A DNA stretch of 64,000 bases, from positions 124,001 through 188,000 of the forward strand of contig JBFLYK010000002.1 of NCBI GenBank assembly GCA_040756995.1, read 5' to 3'. This DNA is from BP-133 sp040756995. GTDB taxonomy: Bacteria; Actinomycetota; Acidimicrobiia; IMCC26256; BP-133. Both the position numbers and the translations under genes were made by a program. This document shows, one piece after another, positions 55,768-63,787 of the stretch. How positions within the stretch are numbered: the stretch's first letter is position 1; every line of letters begins with the position of its first letter. Under the pieces are notes generated by a model. It was not told where the DNA came from. It was given only the letters and a program-made list of their open reading frames with translations, and searched no databases.

Positions 55768-56639
55768 CGTTCCTCCAAGAGGCGCCGCAGCCGCTCGGCG
55801 CTGCGAGGGGCGAAGTCGCGGTGGACATTGCGGAAGACGGCGTGGACCACGGCCGCCTCTGCGGCCAGCGCCTCGAGTTTGGGCACCCACGATCTGAGCG
55901 CCCGGGTGGTGTAGGAATAGACGGCCTCCGGTTGGGCGTCGCCGTCGTCGCCGTTTCCGCCTCGCCCGCGACCATGGAAGCGGACCACGGCGAGGTCCGG
56001 TGACGTCGTGGCCGCCACCGGCGGCATCGATCCCGTTCGGCGGGCGGTGTCCACGCACACGTAGGCCAGGCGATGCTGAGCCAGGAATTGCAGCGTCTCC
56101 TGCCGGTTGGGCTGGCGCATCCAGGCGGCGTTGCGGAACTCCACACAGAGCCGCAGCGGACCGGCTCGCTCGGCGCATTCCGCCAGGTACTCCTTGTTGT
56201 CCCGCTTGATGGTGAACCACGGCGGAAACTGAAAGAGCACGCCACCCAGCTTCCCGGCCCGGCGCAGCGGCGCCAGGGCGGAGGTGAAGAGGTTCCAGAT
56301 TTCGTCGATCGCCCGCCGGTCGAGATGCCGGAGGTACACGTGCCGTTTCCCCTCCGGTGCCATCCCGGATGGCAGAGCCTTGGGTTGGGTGGGGTGCTGG
56401 GTCAGGAGCGAGAAGGCCTTGACGTTGAAAGTGAAGCCGTCGGGGGTCCGCTCCACCCACCGTTGGGCCGTCTGGCGCCGGGGCAGGAAGTAGTAGGTGG
56501 AGTCGACCTCCACCAGCGGAAACCGGCTGGCGTAGTAGGCCAAGCGAGCTTCAGCCGAGCTGGTGCCTTCGGGATACCAACCCGAGGCGATCAGCGACTC
56601 GTCCGTCCACGACGCCGTACCGACCAGAATCCGGCCCAT
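55743..56639 (-). CDS. DUF72 family protein (YecE-like)
   Basis: A 298-residue TIM-barrel-like DUF72 protein. Family signatures include ILVGTASWTDESLIASGWYP, EVDSTYYFLPRRQTAQRW, FNVKAFSLLTQHP, GGVLFQFPPWF and LCVEFRNAAWM. Function is not established for the family, which is often found with DNA-repair or DUF488 genes; a DUF488 gene lies 300 bases away. The ATG at 56639 is the clear start. Confidence 0.92.
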   Translation of the reverse strand: MGRILVGTASWTDESLIASGWYPEGTSSAEARLAYYASRFPLVEVDSTYYFLPRRQTAQRWVERTPDGFTFNVKAFSLLTQHPTQPKALPSGMAPEGKRHVYLRHLDRRAIDEIWNLFTSALAPLRRAGKLGGVLFQFPPWFTIKRDNKEYLAECAERAGPLRLCVEFRNAAWMRQPNRQETLQFLAQHRLAYVCVDTARRTGSMPPVAATTSPDLAVVRFHGRGRGGNGDDGDAQPEAVYSYTTRALRSWVPKLEALAAEAAVVHAVFRNVHRDFAPRSAERLRRLLEERQSGLVTR

Positions 56640-56669
56640 CTGTCGACCATTCCCGCCTTCGGCGGGCCG

Positions 56670-56879
56670 TCAATCCTTGGTGGCGACGAAGTTGGGTGTC
56701 CGGTGGATCCGTTCGGCGGACTCGACCTGTACGTCGCCGCTTCGGCGCCCCCCGAGCTTGGCCCGGAGCTCGGCCCGGCAGGCACCGCACGGACCGTAGA
56801 AGACCTCGACCACGTCCAACCCGCACCGGGGACAGACCCTCGCCCGGGCTTCGGTGGTTTCCTGAGAAGGTTGGCTCAC
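56670..56879 (-). CDS. Small zinc-ribbon protein
   Basis: A 69-residue protein with two CxxC knuckles, CPRCG and CGACR, 15 residues apart, which should bind one zinc. The C-terminal half is basic and ends TPNFVATKD. The GTG at 56879 is preceded by no strong ribosome site; longer frames extend into unlikely sequence. It lies 30 bases upstream of the DUF72 gene and may be cotranscribed with it. Confidence 0.65.
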   Translation of the reverse strand: MSQPSQETTEARARVCPRCGLDVVEVFYGPCGACRAELRAKLGGRRSGDVQVESAERIHRTPNFVATKD

Positions 56880-56947
56880 GGGCGGCGACTCTACCTTGGG
56901 CGGGCCGGCCGGCCATGGAAGGCCGGCGAAGGCTTCGGCTCGGCACA

Positions 56948-57490
56948 ATGGATGACATGCCCGTCGTCTGGACCGTCGGCCACGGGAGGTTGAGCGCCGC
57001 GGCGTTTGTCGCGCTCATCGCCGGAGCGGGGATCGAACGGGTCGTCGACGTGCGCCGCTATCCGGGCAGCCGGCGCTTCCCACACTTCGCCTCCGAGGCC
57101 ATGGCCCCCTGGCTGGCCGAATCGGCCCTGGAATACGAGTGGGCGCCCGCACTCGGCGGCCGCCGGAGGCCGGCCCCGGATTCCCCGAACACCGGGCTGC
57201 GCAATGCGCAGTTCCAGGCCTACGCCGATCACATGGCGACGGCCGAGTTCCGGGCGGCCGTCGATGAACTGCTGGCCACGGCCGCCGTCCGGCGGCTGGC
57301 GGTGATGTGCGCCGAGACCGTCTGGTGGCGTTGTCACCGCCGGCTGCTGGCCGACCACCTGGTGCTCGTCGACGGTTGGGACGTCGAGCACCTGATGCAC
57401 GACGGGAGGCGCGCGGCTCATCCGGTCACACCGGGCGCTCGCCAGGCCGGCGGAGTCGTGCGCTACCCGGGTGAGGCCCGCTTGTTCTGA
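56948..57490 (+). CDS. DUF488 family protein
   Basis: A 180-residue DUF488 protein. It starts WTVGHGRLSAAAFVALI, carries VVDVRRYPGSRRFPHF and the defining MCAETVWWRCHRRLLAD (CAE-x5-CHR). Function of the family is unknown; some relatives sit with repair or stress genes. The ATG at 56948 gives MDDMPVV; an ATG three codons later is possible. It is divergent from the zinc-ribbon gene. Confidence 0.92.
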   Translation: MDDMPVVWTVGHGRLSAAAFVALIAGAGIERVVDVRRYPGSRRFPHFASEAMAPWLAESALEYEWAPALGGRRRPAPDSPNTGLRNAQFQAYADHMATAEFRAAVDELLATAAVRRLAVMCAETVWWRCHRRLLADHLVLVDGWDVEHLMHDGRRAAHPVTPGARQAGGVVRYPGEARLF

Positions 57491-57497
57491 CGCTCTT

Positions 57498-58217
57498 CTA
57501 ATCCAGGTGGCGGGCGAAGAAGTCGAGAGTGCGGGCCCAGGCTTGCTCGGCGGCGCGCTCGTCGTACATCGAGGGCGCGTCCCAGTTGGAGAAGGCGTGG
57601 CCAGCGTCGTAGCGGTGGAACTCGACGTTGTCCCGGCCCGCCAGCGCCGCTTCGACCGCATCGATCTGCTCGACGGGGATGAACGGGTCCCGGTTGCCGT
57701 AGTGGAACATCATCGGGCATTCGATCTTTTCTGCCAGATCGAGCATGCCGTGCACGCCGGAGCCGTAGTAGCTGACGGCGGCGTCCGGGCCCTTGCCGCC
57801 GGGTCGGGCGGTGGCGGCGAAGAGATAGGCGAGCACCCCGCCGAAGCAGAAGCCGACCCCGCCGACTCGTCCGGTGCACTCGGGCATGGCCCGCAGGTGG
57901 GCCAGTGTCGAGGCAATGTCGGCGCCTCCCCGGTCCCAGTCGAACTTCTGGACCAGGGCCATGCCGTCGGCCAGCCCCGACTCGTCCTTGCGCTCGAAGC
58001 GCGGCTCGAGGCGCCAGAACATGTCCGGCACGAGCGCCACGTAGCCGGCGCCGGCCGTCTTCTCGGCCAGGCCCCGCATGTTGTCGTTGATCCCGAAGAT
58101 CTCCTGGAACAGCACGATGCCCGGCCACGGCCCTTCACCTTCGGGAACGGCGCAGTAGGCCTCGAACGTGCCACCGTCGGAGGCGGTGACGGTCTCGTAT
58201 CGGGTGATGACGGGCAT
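57498..58217 (-). CDS. Dienelactone hydrolase family protein
   Basis: A 239-residue cytosolic alpha/beta hydrolase. The nucleophile is Cys in GVGFCFGG, Asp is in YGNRDPFIP and His in DAGHAFSN, the Cys-Asp-His triad of dienelactone hydrolase. FQEIFGINDNMRGLAEKTAGAGY is typical. It opens lactones in aromatic catabolism, though many members have other roles. The ATG is preceded by GGGAGGACC. It lies 17 bases after GreA in the same direction. Confidence 0.92.
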   Translation of the reverse strand: MPVITRYETVTASDGGTFEAYCAVPEGEGPWPGIVLFQEIFGINDNMRGLAEKTAGAGYVALVPDMFWRLEPRFERKDESGLADGMALVQKFDWDRGGADIASTLAHLRAMPECTGRVGGVGFCFGGVLAYLFAATARPGGKGPDAAVSYYGSGVHGMLDLAEKIECPMMFHYGNRDPFIPVEQIDAVEAALAGRDNVEFHRYDAGHAFSNWDAPSMYDERAAEQAWARTLDFFARHLD

Positions 58218-58234
58218 GGTCCTCCCAGTCCGGG

Positions 58235-58708
58235 TCAGTCGGGCGGGCCGACGGCGAGGATCTCGACGCTGAACGTTCCGCTGGGCGCCTCGTAGGTCAC
58301 CACGTCGCCGGCGGCGTGACCGAGGAGGGCCTTGCCGAGCGGTGAGCCAGGCGAGATCACGTCGTAACCGGTGCCCCGCTCCTCGATGGAGCCGATGAGG
58401 TAGGTCGACGGCTCGTCGTCACCCTCCATCCGGACCTGGACCACGGTGCCGGTCTCGACGGTGTCGGCCGTGGTGGCCTCGACCACCTCGGCGTACTTGA
58501 GCATCGCCTCGAGCTGGCGGATGCGGGCCTCGTTCAGCCCCTGTTCGTTCTTGGCCGCGTGATAGTCGCCGTTCTCCCGGAGATCGCCGAGCTCGCGGGC
58601 CCGTTCGATCCATTCCGAGATCTGGCGGCGCCTCGGCCCGGAGCGCTCGGCCAGCTCCTCGCTGAGTCGCTGATGGGCCTGCGGAGAAAGCTTCGTTGTC
58701 CCGTCCAC
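58235..58708 (-). CDS. greA: Transcription elongation factor GreA
   Basis: A 157-residue GreA. The N-terminal coiled coil contains the tip ERARELGDLRENGDYHAAKNEQ with the conserved acidic pair (DLRENGDY) that stimulates transcript cleavage by backtracked RNA polymerase. The C-terminal FKBP-like domain has SPGSPLGKALLGHAAGDVVTYEAPSG. The GTG at 58708 follows GGTGCTCCTTTC-type leader and begins DGTTKLSPQAHQRL. It is cotranscribed with the hydrolase. Confidence 0.96.
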   Translation of the reverse strand: MDGTTKLSPQAHQRLSEELAERSGPRRRQISEWIERARELGDLRENGDYHAAKNEQGLNEARIRQLEAMLKYAEVVEATTADTVETGTVVQVRMEGDDEPSTYLIGSIEERGTGYDVISPGSPLGKALLGHAAGDVVTYEAPSGTFSVEILAVGPPD

Positions 58709-58773
58709 GAAAGGAGCACCTTACCCGGTGGCAAGGGACCCTCCGCGAGCGGGGCGGTGAGGACCTTGAAGGG

Positions 58774-59304
58774 TCAGGAGCAGGCGGATGACTTGTCGGT
58801 GATCAGGATGCCGTTGTCGACGATCCAGCCCTGTCGCCCGTTGACCTTGATCAGGAACCAGCCTTCGTTACGGCCGGCCCAGTTCGCCACGGTGAAGCCG
58901 AACGTCGGGTACTCGCCGGCCGGGACGGAGGCGAGCTCACGGGCGTCATGGCTCGGTTTCTCGCTGATCCGAGCGCCGATGTGATCGACCCGGATCACAC
59001 AACCTGTCGTTCGGGTCGTGATCGTGGTATCCGGCGACGCCGTGGTGGCGGTCGTCGACGTGTCCGGGCGCGGCTCGGTGGTTGACGGCCCGGGCGCCGG
59101 GCGTGCTCCGGCCGACGGCGCAGGGTAGGCGTAGCCGAGCCAGACCGCCGCGACGCCCACCACGATCAGTGGCAGACCGGCGGTGGGCGACTTCAGCGTC
59201 GCACCCCGGAACGACAGCTCGCCGCCAGGACGGTCGGGGAGCAGGAGGAGCACGATCCCGCCGAAGATGACCAGCCCGATTCCGAGGATCACCAGCACAG
59301 CCAT
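58774..59304 (-). CDS. Membrane protein with C-terminal SH3-like domain
   Basis: A 176-residue protein with two membrane helices (VLVILGIGLVIFGGIVLLLL and LPLIVVGVAAVWLGYAYP). A Pro/Thr/Ser-rich linker (residues 68-100) follows, then a C-terminal domain starting CVIRVDHIGARISEKP with GEYPTFGFTVANWAGRNEGWFLIKVNGRQGWI, which resembles a bacterial SH3 domain and lies outside the membrane. GAGGTGAC precedes the ATG. Function unknown; cell-wall binding is plausible. Confidence 0.75.
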   Translation of the reverse strand: MAVLVILGIGLVIFGGIVLLLLPDRPGGELSFRGATLKSPTAGLPLIVVGVAAVWLGYAYPAPSAGARPAPGPSTTEPRPDTSTTATTASPDTTITTRTTGCVIRVDHIGARISEKPSHDARELASVPAGEYPTFGFTVANWAGRNEGWFLIKVNGRQGWIVDNGILITDKSSACS

Positions 59305-59307
59305 CAC

Positions 59308-59537
59308 GTCACCTCACCTGCCGGGTAACCAGTCGGACAGGACGTGCGTGCACGGGACTCGCCCTGCCAAGAGCGACCTTACGTAGCGACTGAGGGCTGC
59401 AACTGTGTCGGCCGGCACACAACACACATCCCGCCTGCGACAGAGCTGCCCGACCAGACGACTACCGACGCGGCGGGACGGGTAGACACGGGTGGTTTTG
59501 GCGCGCCCGGCACCTTCGTGGAAACGAGGTGGTCAGT
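59308..59537. other. Divergent intergenic region
   Basis: A gap of 230 bases between the SH3-like membrane protein (minus) and the PEBP gene (plus). I see no gene, no strong hairpin and no match to the palindromes or leader elements found elsewhere. It probably holds both promoters. Confidence 0.4.
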
Positions 59538-59984
59538 GTGGAACTGATGAGTCGCGACTTCGAACCGAAGGGCAAGATCCCGGGGGTCTGTACGTGCGAC
59601 GGAGAGGACCGGCGTCCGGAGCTGCACTGGAGCGGAATCCCCGACGGCACCGCCGAGCTCGCCCTGATCTGCGAAGACCTCGACGCCCCCGGCGGGACCT
59701 TCGTGCACTGGACCATCTGGGGGCTGGATCCCGCCATGACGAGCCTTGGGGCCGATCCACCGGACGGGGCGGTCGAGGGCATCAATGACTTCGAGAACCT
59801 GGGCTACGGCGGCCCCTGCCCGCCGCCCAAGCATGGCTACCACCACTATCACTTCCGCCTCTACGCCCTTTCCGACCATCTGAAGGTTCCTCCCGGGGCG
59901 TCCATCACCGAGGTGCGGCGGGCGATGGACGGGAAGGTCCTCGACATGGCGGAGCTGGTCGGCGTATACGCCCGCGGGATGTGA
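59538..59984 (+). CDS. YbhB/YbcL (PEBP) family protein
   Basis: A 148-residue phosphatidylethanolamine-binding-protein-like protein. The family pattern is clear: CTCDGEDRRPELHWSGIP, ICEDLDAPGGTFVHWTIWGLDP, YGGPCPPPKHGYHHYHFRLYAL. These small pocket proteins bind anionic groups; bacterial function is unclear. The GTG at 59538 has GAGGTGG at good spacing and is preferred over a GTG nine bases upstream. Confidence 0.93.
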   Translation: MELMSRDFEPKGKIPGVCTCDGEDRRPELHWSGIPDGTAELALICEDLDAPGGTFVHWTIWGLDPAMTSLGADPPDGAVEGINDFENLGYGGPCPPPKHGYHHYHFRLYALSDHLKVPPGASITEVRRAMDGKVLDMAELVGVYARGM

Positions 59985-60026
59985 GCCCGGGCCGAGCCCG
60001 GCAGACCCGGGAGGTGAACCTGCGAA

Positions 60027-60740
60027 ATGAGTCTGATGATCGGCCACGGGCCGTTCGGGCCACAGTCCGCCGGACGATTCAACTTCCAGCCGCCTGAGCG
60101 GGTCGTGTACGTGGAGCGGTTCCCGCGTCGGGTCCGGGCAGTGCTCAACGGACAAACCGTCATCGACAGCGACGAAGTCCGCCTGGTCCACGAGTCGGGG
60201 AACCTTCCCCGCTATCTCTTCCCGGTCAAGCACGTCAGCGTCCCGGCGGAGCCGTACCCCGAGGCCGAGGGGCACGTCACGGTGGCCTGGGACGCCGTCG
60301 ACGCCTGGTTCGAGGAGGACGAGCGCGTCCTGGTCCATCCGCGCGACCCGTACCATCGGATCGACACCTTCTCGACGTCGCGGCGGGTCGAGGTCACGCT
60401 CGACGGTGAGGTCCTCGCCCGGTCGACCCGAACGAAGGCGCTCTACGAGACTGCCCTTCCCATCCGGTACTACTTTCCGCCCGCCGACGTCCGCCTCGCC
60501 CTGCTCGTCCCGAGCGAGACGATGACCGAATGCGCCTACAAGGGAACCGCTCGTCACTGGTCGGCCGGGTTGCAGAGCGGAACCCACTCCGACGTGGCCT
60601 GGACCTACGACGAGGAGGTCCGGCGGGAGGCCGAACCGGTCCGGGGCCTCATCGCCTTCTACAACGAGCGGGTCGACATCGCCGTCGACGGCGCTCGCCT
60701 CGACCGTCCCCAGACGGCCTGGTCCACCAAGCCCAACTGA
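60027..60740 (+). CDS. DUF427 family protein (tandem domain)
   Basis: A 237-residue protein with two DUF427 repeats. The first contains RVRAVLNGQTVIDSDEVRLVHESG and RYLFPVKHV; the second VEVTLDGEVLARSTRTKALYETALPIRYYFPPADVR and TECAYKGTARHWS. The domain is a small beta barrel of unknown function. It lies 42 bases after the PEBP gene and is probably cotranscribed. Confidence 0.9.
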   Translation: MSLMIGHGPFGPQSAGRFNFQPPERVVYVERFPRRVRAVLNGQTVIDSDEVRLVHESGNLPRYLFPVKHVSVPAEPYPEAEGHVTVAWDAVDAWFEEDERVLVHPRDPYHRIDTFSTSRRVEVTLDGEVLARSTRTKALYETALPIRYYFPPADVRLALLVPSETMTECAYKGTARHWSAGLQSGTHSDVAWTYDEEVRREAEPVRGLIAFYNERVDIAVDGARLDRPQTAWSTKPN

Positions 60741-60774
60741 TCGTGGGCTAACCGTCGGAGGACGGGAGCTGCAC

Positions 60775-61002
60775 TCAGTGAGGCTCGCCGGAGCGGTGCA
60801 CGTACCAGTTCATGCCGAACATCGTGCCGAACCCGGGGCCACCGAAGGCAGCCACAAAGGCGGCGAAACCGAGCGTGCGGCCGAGCGCCGAGCCGGCGAT
60901 GAGCATGGCCGCGCAGACGATGGCGAAGATGACGACGAACCCGATGCCGGCGCCGGCGACGAGCGCCGAGGCCATGCTGGGTTGCGGTTGTGTGATGGCC
61001 AA
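60775..61002 (-). CDS. Small two-TM membrane protein
   Basis: A 75-residue protein with two hydrophobic helices (GAGIGFVVIFAIVCAAMLIAG and TLGFAAFVAAFGGPGFGTMFG) and a short polar tail. The ATG is preceded by GAGGTGAAACC. No family recognised. It is convergent with the DUF427 gene. Confidence 0.65.
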   Translation of the reverse strand: MAITQPQPSMASALVAGAGIGFVVIFAIVCAAMLIAGSALGRTLGFAAFVAAFGGPGFGTMFGMNWYVHRSGEPH

Positions 61003-61123
61003 AGGGGTTTCACCTCACTGGTCGGGCACCATCGAGGGTATGGCCAGTCGGAGCCGGGCTCGGAAATCACTGACGCAAGCTGCACACTTCTGGGCCGCCG
61101 GGTGACCGGTACGCTGGAGGGTC

Positions 61124-61855
61124 ATGGCCGGGTCGCATCGTCTGGGCTCCGAGGACGTCGCCTCGCAGATCTCGGCGATCGCGGCGCTCAACGAGCCGAT
61201 CCGGCGGGACCTCTTCGCCTACATCGTCGAGCGGCCCGAGGCCGTCGGCCGGGATGAGGCGGCCGGAGCCCTCGGCATCACACGCGAACTCGCCGCCTTC
61301 CACCTCGACAAGCTTTTGGAACAAGGGCTCCTCGACGTCGAGTACCGCAGGATCAGTGGCCGGAGCGGGCCGGGCGCCGGTCGGCCGGCCAAGCTCTACC
61401 GGCCCTCGGGCCGCCAGGTTCAGGTCATTCTTCCTGAGCGACGGTACGACCTCGCCGCCCGGCTCATGGCCGAGGCGCTCGACGACCCCGGGCGCGACCC
61501 GGCCCTGGCCGTCGACCGGGCCGCCCGCCGGTTCGGGGAGACCATCGGTGCCGAGGCCCGCCGCCACCTCGGCCGCCGGCCGAGCACGAGCCGCCTTCTC
61601 GAGCGGGCGTGCGTCGTGCTCCGCGACTACGGATTCGAGCCGGTCCGGATCAACGGCGAAATCCGGCTCCGCAACTGCCCCTTCGACACCATCGCCAAAG
61701 ACCACCCGGCGCTCGTCTGCGGAATGAACCTCGCTCTGGCTCAGGGACTCGTCGCCGGACTGGGCGCCGAAGGCATCGACGTTCGTCTGGACCCGATGCC
61801 CGGGAGCTGCTGTGTGGCACTGGCTGCGGTCAGCGGGAAGCCCAGGTCCCGATGA
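61124..61855 (+). CDS. HTH regulator with C-terminal cysteine cluster
   Basis: A 243-residue ArsR/DeoR-like winged-helix regulator. The N-terminal HTH is RRDLFAYIVERPEAVGRDEAAGALGITRELAAFHLDKLLEQGLL (described in order), with the wing GRSGPGAGRPAKLY. The C-terminal domain carries cysteines in RLRNCPFDTIAKDH, ALVCGMN and MPGSCCVAL, the pattern of SufR-like Fe-S-sensing regulators. It probably senses redox state or iron-sulfur status. The ATG at 61124 follows a weak GGAGG site. Target genes are not evident. Confidence 0.88.
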   Translation: MAGSHRLGSEDVASQISAIAALNEPIRRDLFAYIVERPEAVGRDEAAGALGITRELAAFHLDKLLEQGLLDVEYRRISGRSGPGAGRPAKLYRPSGRQVQVILPERRYDLAARLMAEALDDPGRDPALAVDRAARRFGETIGAEARRHLGRRPSTSRLLERACVVLRDYGFEPVRINGEIRLRNCPFDTIAKDHPALVCGMNLALAQGLVAGLGAEGIDVRLDPMPGSCCVALAAVSGKPRSR

Positions 61856-61856
61856 C

Positions 61857-62114
61857 TCAGCGAATGACGACGCGGGTTTCGACGATGTCGCCCGGGGCTA
61901 CGGCGACTTCGGTCCAGCCGGTGTGGGCGTCGGGGTCGATGGCCCGGAGCCGGTAGGCGCCTTCGGGCAATCCGCCGAGGACGAACCGGCCTGCCTCATC
62001 GGTCAGCGCGGCGACGTCCCGGGTTGGTCCCGGGCCGGCGTCGATGAGCACGGTCGCATCGGCGATCGGCGTCCCGGCCGGTGAGACGACGATTCCTCGG
62101 ATCGTGCCGCTCAT
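61857..62114 (-). CDS. Carboxypeptidase-regulatory-like domain protein
   Basis: An 85-residue single-domain protein of the CarboxypepD_reg type (beta sandwich): IRGIVVSPAGTPIADATVLIDAG, then ALTDEAGRFVLGGLPEGAYRLRA and VAPGDIVETRVVIR. There is no signal peptide, which is odd for a domain usually found in exported proteins. The ATG is preceded by AGGAGAGGCG. The stop is convergent with the HTH gene, one base away. Confidence 0.85.
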   Translation of the reverse strand: MSGTIRGIVVSPAGTPIADATVLIDAGPGPTRDVAALTDEAGRFVLGGLPEGAYRLRAIDPDAHTGWTEVAVAPGDIVETRVVIR

Positions 62115-62184
62115 CGCCTCTCCTGTCTCGGCCGGGTCACCGCGCCGCTCTCCTGCGGCGCGGCGACCCCGGCGTGTTCCATGT

Positions 62185-63597
62185 TCAGCAGGCCGTGCGA
62201 GCGGCCACGTTCGACGGCTGGGACTGTGGCTTCGGCGCGGCGGCGGTGGGGGAGCCGATCTGGGTCCACTTCTGCAGGTTCACGAAGACCGGTGCGGTGA
62301 CGCGGGTGGCGGAGTTGCCGCTGCTGGCCCCGTAGTTGTGGATGCCCACGACGTACCGCTTCCCGTTGCGCTTGATGTAGACGGGCGAACCGCTCTGACC
62401 ACCCATCGAGTCGATGTCGTAAATCAGCTGGGTGGCGGTGACCGTCTTGATCTTACGGCTCATGCCCCACAGCTCTCCGAAGGGCTTGTCGCCGGGGTAG
62501 CCGGCCAGGACAGCCGGCTGGGCCAGCAACTCCGCCGCCGAGAACACCCCGAAGCCGAAGCTGCCGAGCTTCTTCCCGGCGAAGGCCCCGACCGGCAGGA
62601 TGATGGCGCCGTAGTCACTCTCCGGCTTCTGCTGCTTCGTCCAGCCCTCCGTCGACCGGAACGACGTCGCGATCGCCTGCCCGTAGGGCCGCTGGTTGCC
62701 GTTGCAGCCGGGGATGACCTCGATCCGCCGGGCCCAGCCCCCCTGGTTCTTGAGGAACACGCAGTGCCCGGCGGTGATGGCGGTCCGGGAGCCAGTGAGG
62801 AACGCGCTGCCCTTGTAGCGGGCTCCGCTCGGGAACTCGATCCGCAGCGCGCAGTACCTCCGCCACGGCACCTTGGTCGTCGACGTGATCCGCACCCGAT
62901 CGTCGGTCCCGATGATGACCTCGAGCAGCTGGGTGGTCTCCTCGACGGTCGCCTCGTCGACCGTCGCCTCCGCCCCCGACTCGGCCGGCATGGATTCAGC
63001 CGTCTCGAACAGCTTGGCCACCACCGAAATCAGTCCGGAACCGACCCGATGACGCTTGAGCGCCGCCCTGGCCCGGGGTGAGAGCCGGGCCGCAACCCCC
63101 TTGGCCAACGCCGGCCCAACCTTCGACGCCAGCATCGGCAGGACGGTCGATGCCACACCGGCCAGGATCGGCAGGAACTCCTCGCCGCCCTCGGTCGCCG
63201 AACCGGCATCGGCCAGAAGGCCGGCGGCTTCCTCACCGGCGCCCTCGCCGCCGCTGTACTCCTCGAATCCCTCGATACCTCGAAGGTCCGACACCGCGCT
63301 CTCCTCCGCCGCTTGGGCGGCGAGCTGCTCGGCACTGGCCTCGGCGTACTCCTCGCTCGATTCAGCGCCCTCACCGCTCGCCTCGACGTGGAGCCCCTCG
63401 GCTGCCCCTTCGCCACCATCGAGCGTCTCGGAGAACCCCTCGCCCACCACCTCTTCGACAACCATGACCGTCTCGGCCGGCGTGGGCTTCGCCGGAACCG
63501 TGACCGGAGCTCCGAACTCGTCTTCGCCGTCCTGCAGCAGCCCGCTCGCCGGCCGCTGCTCGATCATCGTCGACCCGCCGTTCTTGCCTGTGCTCAT
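62185..63597 (-). CDS. Trypsin-like serine protease with long acidic N-terminal region
   Basis: A 470-residue protein. The C-terminal 240 residues are a trypsin/V8-like protease: His in TAGHCVF, Asp in ESDYGAIIL and Ser in GGQSGSPVY. The first 200 residues are low-complexity and very acidic (Glu/Ala/Gly/Ser), with a hydrophobic patch EEFLPILAGVASTVLPMLASKVGPALAKG followed by a basic stretch RLSPRARAALKRHR. There is no classical signal peptide, so export, if any, would be by another route. AAAGGAA precedes the ATG. Confidence 0.88.
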   Translation of the reverse strand: MSTGKNGGSTMIEQRPASGLLQDGEDEFGAPVTVPAKPTPAETVMVVEEVVGEGFSETLDGGEGAAEGLHVEASGEGAESSEEYAEASAEQLAAQAAEESAVSDLRGIEGFEEYSGGEGAGEEAAGLLADAGSATEGGEEFLPILAGVASTVLPMLASKVGPALAKGVAARLSPRARAALKRHRVGSGLISVVAKLFETAESMPAESGAEATVDEATVEETTQLLEVIIGTDDRVRITSTTKVPWRRYCALRIEFPSGARYKGSAFLTGSRTAITAGHCVFLKNQGGWARRIEVIPGCNGNQRPYGQAIATSFRSTEGWTKQQKPESDYGAIILPVGAFAGKKLGSFGFGVFSAAELLAQPAVLAGYPGDKPFGELWGMSRKIKTVTATQLIYDIDSMGGQSGSPVYIKRNGKRYVVGIHNYGASSGNSATRVTAPVFVNLQKWTQIGSPTAAAPKPQSQPSNVAARTAC

Positions 63598-63787
63598 GTC
63601 ATTTCCTTTCTCGTGAGAGGAGACGCGCGGAGCATCCAGCAAAACGGGTCGGACCGACATTCGGCCGGTCACGGACAAGACATCAGGCCGCTGACACAGA
63701 ATCGCCGCAAGGTCCTTCGGATTCCCCGCAAGGCTTCCAGGGGCAACGACGGCTGACGGCCGGTTTGACGCATCTGACACGGTTCCT

